Positions 5,979 through 10,284 of a DNA stretch of 10,284 nucleotides are shown in pieces. The stretch spans positions 1-10,284 of the forward strand of contig JAUQQB010000066.1 in the NCBI GenBank assembly GCA_030550075.1, in the 5' to 3' direction. This DNA comes from Chloroflexota bacterium (GTDB lineage Bacteria > Chloroflexota > Anaerolineae > Thermoflexales > Thermoflexaceae). The notes below the pieces were generated by a model, which searched no databases, was not told where the DNA came from, and worked only from the letters and a program-made list of their open reading frames with translations. The translations under genes and the position numbers were made by a program. Each line of letters starts with the position of its first letter. Position 1 is the stretch's first letter.

Positions 5979-6134
5979 CCCCCCATCGAGGTTTGAAGCG
6001 AACGCGACATGGGATGGTTATACTTCGGCGAGGAGCGGGCCTCTGAAGGCGGCGCCCCAGCCCCTCCGAAAGCAACGTAGCATTATGGTGTGAGCTTTCG
6101 ATTGTCTGATGAGTCCGGAGACGAGGGAAGAGCG
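5979..6134 (+). other. Gap between permease and ATPase genes
   Basis: This 156-base gap holds no gene. TTGAAG (5993-5998) and TATACT (6019-6024) resemble promoter hexamers, but the 20-base spacing is poor. A weak 4-bp hairpin GCCT-CTGA-AGGC lies at 6039-6050. GAGGGAAGAG at 6123-6132 is a good ribosome binding site for ATG 6135 and argues against the in-frame GTG at 6090, which has no such site. The ATPase may be co-transcribed with the permeases or have its own weak promoter. Confidence 0.4.
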
Positions 6135-7232
6135 ATGGCCCGCGTGCGCGTGGAAGGGGTTCGCAAGACCTTCGGAAAAGTGATCGCGCTGCGAGACATC
6201 TCCCTGACGGTGGAGGATGGAGAGTTCTACGTGCTGTTAGGCCCTTCGGGATGCGGCAAGACGACCCTGTTGCGATGCATTGCTGGGCTGGAGCGAGTGG
6301 ACCGGGGTCGTATCTTCATTGGGGAGCGAGAGGTCACCGGGCTCCCGCCCCGCCATCGGAACATCGCCATGGTCTTCCAGAGTTATGCAGTGTTCCCTCA
6401 TATGAAGGTTTACGACAACATCGCCTTCGGGCTGCGCATGCGACGGATCCCGGAGATGGAGGCGCGGCGGCGGGTGGCGCGCGTGGCGGCCATGCTCCAG
6501 ATCGAGGACCTGCTCGACCGCTACCCGGCACAGCTTTCCGGTGGCCAGCGGCAGCGGGTGGCGGTGGCCCGGGCGCTGGTGATGCAGCCGGACGTCCTGC
6601 TGATGGATGAGCCTCTCAGCAACCTGGACGCATTGCTGCGGCTGCACGCCCGGGCCGAATTGAAGCGTCTTCACCAGGAGACCGGGATGACGATCATCTA
6701 CGTCACCCATGACCAGGTGGAGGCCATGAGCCTGGGGGATCGCATCGCGGTGATGCGGGAGGGAGAGATCGTGCAGGTGGACACCCCGATGCGGATCTAT
6801 GAGGCACCAGCCACTGTGTTCGTGGGCAGCTTCATCGGGAACCCGCCGATGAACTTCCTGCATGGAGTGGTGGAAGAGGGAAAGGATGGGTGGTTTTTCG
6901 CTCTGGAAGGCCATCGCCTTCCATTGCCTCCTCTGAGGGAAGTCTCGCCGGGCCAATCCTTGCTGCTGGGGATCCGAGCTGAGAACATCCGGGTGGATGA
7001 GAGGCCTCATGCGGAGGCGTTGCCTGCGGAGGTCATGGTGGTGGAGCCGCTGGGAGCGCAATGGTTGATCACGGCCCGCATCGGCGAGCAGTTTATCAAA
7101 CTCACGCTCCCTCCAGGCCGGCCGGTCGCGCCAGGCCAGACCCTCTGGCTGTCCTTCCCGATCGAAGCCGTTCGCTGGATGGATGCCCGGAGCGGTCGGG
7201 CGATCCGAGAGCTGGCTCCCGCCGCTTCCTGA
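6135..7232 (+). CDS. ABC transporter ATPase, MalK/MsmK/UgpC-type
   Basis: A 365-residue ATPase that would energise the importer from the cytoplasmic side. All nucleotide-binding motifs are intact: Walker A GPSGCGKTT (36-44), Q-loop Gln82 (FQSYAVFPHM), signature LSGGQ (134-138), Walker B VLLMDEP (154-160), D-loop SNLDA (162-166) and switch His192 (VTHDQVEAM). From about residue 235 follows the regulatory C-terminal region of the sugar-importer ATPases (NPPMNFLHG, then a TOBE-like beta domain with GIRAENI). The length equals the usual one for this group. The start at ATG 6135 is chosen over GTG 6090 by the ribosome binding site and by the usual N-terminus MARVRVEGVRKTFG. These ATPases sometimes serve several importers, and the 156-base gap would allow that here. 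Confidence 0.93.
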   Translation: MARVRVEGVRKTFGKVIALRDISLTVEDGEFYVLLGPSGCGKTTLLRCIAGLERVDRGRIFIGEREVTGLPPRHRNIAMVFQSYAVFPHMKVYDNIAFGLRMRRIPEMEARRRVARVAAMLQIEDLLDRYPAQLSGGQRQRVAVARALVMQPDVLLMDEPLSNLDALLRLHARAELKRLHQETGMTIIYVTHDQVEAMSLGDRIAVMREGEIVQVDTPMRIYEAPATVFVGSFIGNPPMNFLHGVVEEGKDGWFFALEGHRLPLPPLREVSPGQSLLLGIRAENIRVDERPHAEALPAEVMVVEPLGAQWLITARIGEQFIKLTLPPGRPVAPGQTLWLSFPIEAVRWMDARSGRAIRELAPAAS

Positions 7233-7255
7233 TCCGGTAAGGCAGGGGATTCCCC

Positions 7256-7295
7256 GGGGTGATGGGGGCCGCCTTGAGCAAACCCCCATCACCCC
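7256..7295. terminator. 13-bp hairpin between convergent genes
   Basis: GGGGTGATGGGGG (7256-7268) and CCCCCATCACCCC (7283-7295) are perfect reverse complements around a 14-base loop. It lies 23 bases after the ATPase stop and 37 bases beyond the stop of the opposing beta-helix gene. This suits a bidirectional terminator, although neither strand has a U-tract. A smaller repeat GGGG-ATT-CCCC (7245-7255) precedes it. Confidence 0.6.
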
Positions 7296-7332
7296 TGAAA
7301 GATGCTTGCTCCATCCCTCCGCGCCGCGTCCG

Positions 7333-8697
7333 TTATGGCGAAACCTGCACCGCGTCCCGTCCCTCCACCGGCACGCCGTGAATCGTTCGCCCCCGGAGTA
7401 TCCCCTCCTGATGCTCGGGCCGGAACCCGGTGTGCTCTCCACGAAAGTAACACAGGAGATCCGCTACCCCATCTCCATCCAGATCCCCAACCGTGCTCTG
7501 ACAGCTGACCACCGGGGCCTCCCCTCCGCTCGGGCCAAACGTCAGGCTGTTCCGGTCGATCTCGACCGCGGGCATGAAGTTGGGTCCGGAGAGGATGGCC
7601 ACCGGGAGCACCACCCGACGGCCTGACCGAATGGAGTTCGGGGTCTCCCCGGGCTGGATGTCGATGCGGATCCGAATCAGCGGGCACACGGGGCCTGGCG
7701 GGCCGGTCAGCCACGGTGCGAAATCGATGTTATCCCCCACACGATCCCCGGCACCGGACAGGTTGCGGATTTCATGGGCAGGGCCGGCGGGGTTTCCCCA
7801 CCAGTTGAACCGGAGGTCCATCACGGTTCCATCCGCTGAGGTGTTCCGGGCTCCCCAAGCGTTGCCGAAGATCTGGTTGCAGCGGAAGCTGTTTCCTGCT
7901 GCGGGAAGAGAAGCGTCGCTGTGGAGGGATAACGCCAGATCGTTACGGGCGAGCATGTTATATTCCACCTGCGTATAAGGCGAGCGTTCAACGGTGATGC
8001 CCCTGCCCGGGTTATCATGCACCTGATTGCGAGCCACGATGGTCCAGTAAGCGGCCCGATTCAGGCCTGCGCTGAGGATCCAGATCCCATGGCCGGAGAC
8101 ATTCAGGATCTCGTTTTCCATGATCTGGTTATGTTCCGCAACGCCGTTGCCGACGTCTCCGCCATGCACCAGAATACCGGAATCGGCCTGGCCGGCGTTC
8201 CCCCGGCCGATCAATCGGTTCGCCCGGATTGTGTTGCGATCGCCCTGAACCAGGATCAGGGAATGAGGATGATGATGAGGGGGAGGGGTCAGGGCCTTAT
8301 CCTCAATTACGAAGCCCTCCAGGGTGTTATCATCACCCACAATCCATACGCCGGCAGGGGCCAGTTCCTCGGGCCGCAGGATGGTGTCCGCACTGGGATC
8401 TACCGCCGATCGATCGATGGATCGAATTGTAAGCCGGTTCCGGCGGATGGTAATTTGCTCGATGTAGATTCCTGGGCACACCATGATCTCATCGCCATCT
8501 TCAGCGGCATCGATCGCTGCCTGGATGCTGAGATAAACAGGGTCCGTGCCATCGCATGATTCGGAGGCGATCCCGGCGTTCCCATCTTCATCAACCCATA
8601 GTTTTCTGGAACGAGCGCTCGGCCCCATGGACCCCAGCTGAAGCAGGAGGAATGCAGCGAAGGCAAGGATGAGTATGGATGCGATCGTGCGGAGCAT
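7333..8697 (-). CDS. Secreted right-handed parallel beta-helix protein with C-terminal DxDGDG module
   Basis: A 454-residue exported protein. An N-terminal hydrophobic segment (ASILILAFAAFLLLQL, 6-21) acts as signal peptide or anchor. Residues 54-84 carry the entry of pectate-lyase-like beta-helices (SIQAAIDAAEDGDEIMVCPG). Then come NosD-like coils with repeated N-x-I and G-I patterns (RNTIRANRLIG, HNQIMENEILNVSGHGIWI, RNQVHDNPGRGITV). NWWGNPAGP (298-306) is the typical closing motif of this fold. Residues 341-454 form a separate module (IRIDIQPGETPNSI, VVLPVAIL, then GDLDGDGVADLLC at 404-416). I recognise it as a recurrent C-terminal unit of secreted bacterial proteins; its aspartates may bind calcium. 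The start at 8697 is chosen because GGAGG lies 8 bases before it; an upstream in-frame ATG at 8718 lacks such a site. Polysaccharide binding or cleavage is possible, but no catalytic set is evident. Confidence 0.8.
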   Translation of the reverse strand: MLRTIASILILAFAAFLLLQLGSMGPSARSRKLWVDEDGNAGIASESCDGTDPVYLSIQAAIDAAEDGDEIMVCPGIYIEQITIRRNRLTIRSIDRSAVDPSADTILRPEELAPAGVWIVGDDNTLEGFVIEDKALTPPPHHHPHSLILVQGDRNTIRANRLIGRGNAGQADSGILVHGGDVGNGVAEHNQIMENEILNVSGHGIWILSAGLNRAAYWTIVARNQVHDNPGRGITVERSPYTQVEYNMLARNDLALSLHSDASLPAAGNSFRCNQIFGNAWGARNTSADGTVMDLRFNWWGNPAGPAHEIRNLSGAGDRVGDNIDFAPWLTGPPGPVCPLIRIRIDIQPGETPNSIRSGRRVVLPVAILSGPNFMPAVEIDRNSLTFGPSGGEAPVVSCQSTVGDLDGDGVADLLCYFRGEHTGFRPEHQEGILRGRTIHGVPVEGRDAVQVSP

Positions 8698-8705
8698 CAG
8701 GTGAT

Positions 8706-8710
8706 CCTCC
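8706..8710 (-). promoter_or_regulatory. Ribosome binding site deciding the beta-helix gene start
   Basis: On the minus strand GGAGG is followed after 8 bases by ATG (8697-8695). It lies inside the seven-codon extension that starting at 8718 would add, so the shorter protein, with the hydrophobic segment right at its N-terminus, is favoured. Confidence 0.65.
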
Positions 8711-8718
8711 AGCCCCAT

Positions 8719-8910
8719 GGCTCATCGATAATGATGCTCAGATTAAGAAGAAAGGGAATTCGGGTTAGATGTCTGCATATCCGGAGTTAGAGATCGGTTG
8801 AAAGGCGTGGAAGGGACCGGGCGACAAATGATCCCGGGGCGGGATGTTCCCCGATGTTCTTTGCTGCGACGCCGGGAGGAAGGGATCTAAACTTCTCACG
8901 GAGGGACCCC
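8719..8910. promoter_or_regulatory. Divergent intergenic region with small repeats
   Basis: This stretch must hold the promoters for the beta-helix gene (minus) and the phosphatase-like gene (plus), but I see no strong hexamer pair. TTGAAA at 8798-8803 has no good -10 partner. On the minus strand CATTAT (8733-8728) has no good -35 partner. Visible structures are the inverted repeat ATCCCG-GGG-CGGGAT (8831-8845) and a direct repeat GATGTTC at 8843-8849 and 8853-8859, with a 10-base period. GGAGGG at 8900-8905 is the ribosome binding site for ATG 8911. Confidence 0.4.
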
Positions 8911-10284
8911 ATGGGCCGACGTGGATGGTTCGCTGTTCTGTTGATCATTGGACTCAGCGTTCTCGGGTGGGGGGCGGTCCGGCTGGCCCTCCTCTCGTGG
9001 AACAGCGTGGTAGAATACCGGAGCCCCTATCTGAAATCCGAACTTCCCCCGCCGCCGACCACACCCCCTCTCACGGATCGCGTGGTCCTGGTGGTGATCG
9101 ATGGGCTGCGTCGGGATACCGCGAAGGCGGCGATGCCCACGCTCCAGCAACTGGCGGCTCAGGGAGCGCGCTACATCGTCCGGGTGGGGGAGCCCTCGCT
9201 TTCCTATCCGGGGTGGACGGTCATCGGCAGCGGGGCCTGGCAGGGCCTCAGCGGGGTGACCACCAACTGGTTCAAAGGTCCGGTTCCAGTGGATTCGATC
9301 TTCCGCGAGGCTCAGGCGGCGGGAGCCCGACCGATTGGGGTGGGGACCGGCGGCTGGCAGGAGCTCTTCGGGCCGTGGTTCGAACAGTTGGAGGTGCCCG
9401 ATGTTCCAGTGCCAGCGCCGGAGGAGGTAGACCGCCTGGATGAGGCGATCCTGGAGCGCGGGTTGATGTTGCTCCGCGATCCCACGGCGCGGCTGGTGCT
9501 GATCTACTTCGCTGGACCCGATGAATATGGCCACGCCTTTGGGGGCGCTTCCCTCGCTTACCAGGAAAACGTGTGGCGGACGGATGACCGGCTGGCTCGT
9601 CTGGTCGCCGCCCTGGACCTGAGCCGGACGACGCTGGTGGTGACGACGGATCACGGCCACATCGACACCGGGGGGCACGGCGGCTGGGAGCCCATCGTCA
9701 AAGAGGTCCCACTGGTCATGGTGGGGAAGGGGATTCGGGCGGGGGTGGAAGGGCAGGGGACCCAGGCGGACATCGCCCCTACGATCGCGGCGCTGTTAGG
9801 GATCCCGATTCCGGTTCACGCGATGGGACGCCCGTTGTTAGAAGCCCTGGAGGGCCCGCCGGAAGCTCTGGACGCCATCGCCCGGGCATCCGCGCAGCAG
9901 CGCGCCCAGCTGGTCCATCGGATCGAACAGACCCTGGGGCACCCGCTGACGAGCTTCTCAGAGGTGAGGGGGGCAGCGGATCTTCCCGTTTTCGATCGGG
10001 AGGTGACCCGGGCGCTGGATCGGGCCTATGGGGAGCGGCTGATGCAAGACCGCCTGGGTCGGTCTCCGCTCGCCCTGTTGGGTCTGGCGCTCATCGCCCT
10101 TCTGACCGCTCTTCTCTTCCGCCCTCCCTACCGCGGCGTGGTCCTGGTGGGCCTTGTGGTTTTCATTGGCATCGTGTGGGGGCTCTACTTCGGGCGCGGG
10201 TATCGATGGTCCCTCTCCGTCTTCAACACCGAGGCCCAGATTGAAGCCTTCTTTATGGCCAGGATCATCGATGCGTTGCTGGGC
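8911..10284 (+). CDS. Membrane-anchored alkaline-phosphatase-superfamily enzyme (3' end beyond window)
   Basis: The frame is open from ATG 8911 to the window edge, giving 458 residues without a stop. Residues 6-28 form an N-terminal membrane anchor (WFAVLLIIGLSVLGWGAV), with the enzyme domain predicted outside. The metal and nucleophile set of the nucleotide-pyrophosphatase/phosphodiesterase branch is complete: Asp64 (VVIDGLR), Ser98 as nucleophile in PSLSYPGW, Asp204 and His208 (PDEYGH), Asp247 and His248 (TTDHGH), and His256 (GGHGGWEP). PTLQQLAAQGA (75-85) is the usual helix after the first metal ligand. After the catalytic domain two hydrophobic segments appear (387-404 and about 410-428). 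The protein thus returns to the membrane and may have further helices beyond the window. It should hydrolyse or transfer a phosphomono- or phosphodiester, perhaps of a lipid or glycan; the substrate is unknown. Confidence 0.83.
   Translation, partial: MGRRGWFAVLLIIGLSVLGWGAVRLALLSWNSVVEYRSPYLKSELPPPPTTPPLTDRVVLVVIDGLRRDTAKAAMPTLQQLAAQGARYIVRVGEPSLSYPGWTVIGSGAWQGLSGVTTNWFKGPVPVDSIFREAQAAGARPIGVGTGGWQELFGPWFEQLEVPDVPVPAPEEVDRLDEAILERGLMLLRDPTARLVLIYFAGPDEYGHAFGGASLAYQENVWRTDDRLARLVAALDLSRTTLVVTTDHGHIDTGGHGGWEPIVKEVPLVMVGKGIRAGVEGQGTQADIAPTIAALLGIPIPVHAMGRPLLEALEGPPEALDAIARASAQQRAQLVHRIEQTLGHPLTSFSEVRGAADLPVFDREVTRALDRAYGERLMQDRLGRSPLALLGLALIALLTALLFRPPYRGVVLVGLVVFIGIVWGLYFGRGYRWSLSVFNTEAQIEAFFMARIIDALLG

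Noticed and set aside
6104..6126. Hammerhead-ribozyme-like core: CTGATGAG, a short stem GTC-CGGA-GAC and then GAGG
   Set aside because: The conserved GAA after stem II reads GAG, and I find no partner strands for stems I and III or a cleavage site around it. The match is probably chance. A covariance-model search for hammerhead types I-III would decide.
6090..6134. GTG-initiated 15-residue extension of the ATPase
   Set aside because: No ribosome binding site precedes it. The extension SFRLSDESGDEGRA is not typical of the family, and a good site precedes ATG 6135.
6237..7442. Open frame of 401 codons on the minus strand
   Set aside because: It is opposite the ATPase, whose motifs are all intact. 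The translation has no domain character and crosses the intergenic hairpin.
1..10284. CRISPR array, tRNA, rRNA, transposase or defence genes
   Set aside because: I looked for regular direct repeats, tRNA-like cloverleafs and recognisable mobile or defence proteins and found none. The window is mainly an ordinary importer locus.

Overview
The window is GC-rich, thermophile-like bacterial DNA. It carries a complete carbohydrate-type ABC importer locus flanked by a partial amino-acid permease on the left and by two envelope or secreted proteins on the right. The Pro/Thr-rich linker behind the lipobox of the binding lipoprotein, the regulator architecture (GntR helix-turn-helix fused to a solute-binding domain) and the general protein style suggest a Chloroflexota member, perhaps a Thermoflexus-like lineage. 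That placement is my inference from style, not from a marker gene.

Layout. Positions 1-491 hold the C-terminal end of an APC-family permease. Positions 492-1257 are a 766-base stretch without a credible gene but dense in inverted repeats: a hairpin at 617-654, a 145-bp element with 10-bp terminal inverted repeats at 733-877, an 8-bp repeat at 879-906 and a multi-stem region at 944-1083. It ends in a promoter (TTGACA at 1115) with a tandem TTATAACA repeat over the -10 region. The importer locus follows: a GntR-type regulator with a cytoplasmic solute-binding domain (1264-2763), an exported solute-binding lipoprotein (2779-4149), a terminator-like hairpin and a perfect 16-bp palindrome (4153-4241), two inner-membrane permeases overlapping by 4 nt (4300-5166 and 5163-5978), and an MsmK/UgpC/MalK-type ATPase (6135-7232). 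A 13-bp hairpin at 7256-7295 separates the locus from a convergent minus-strand gene for a secreted parallel beta-helix protein (7333-8697). After a 213-base divergent intergenic region, a membrane-anchored alkaline-phosphatase-superfamily enzyme runs off the right edge (8911-10284).

How it fits together. The lipoprotein would capture a solute, probably a sugar or sugar derivative, outside the membrane. The two permeases and the ATPase would import it. The regulator, which lacks a signal peptide and carries its own binding-protein domain related to the lipoprotein, would sense the solute in the cytoplasm and control the promoter in front of it. The hairpins after the lipoprotein gene would let the lipoprotein be made in excess over the permeases. 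The substrate cannot be read from the sequence. The most distinctive observations are the paired cytoplasmic and exported binding domains in adjacent genes, and a set of intergenic hairpins that share a YGAAGGCG-like tip and mostly lack U-tracts.
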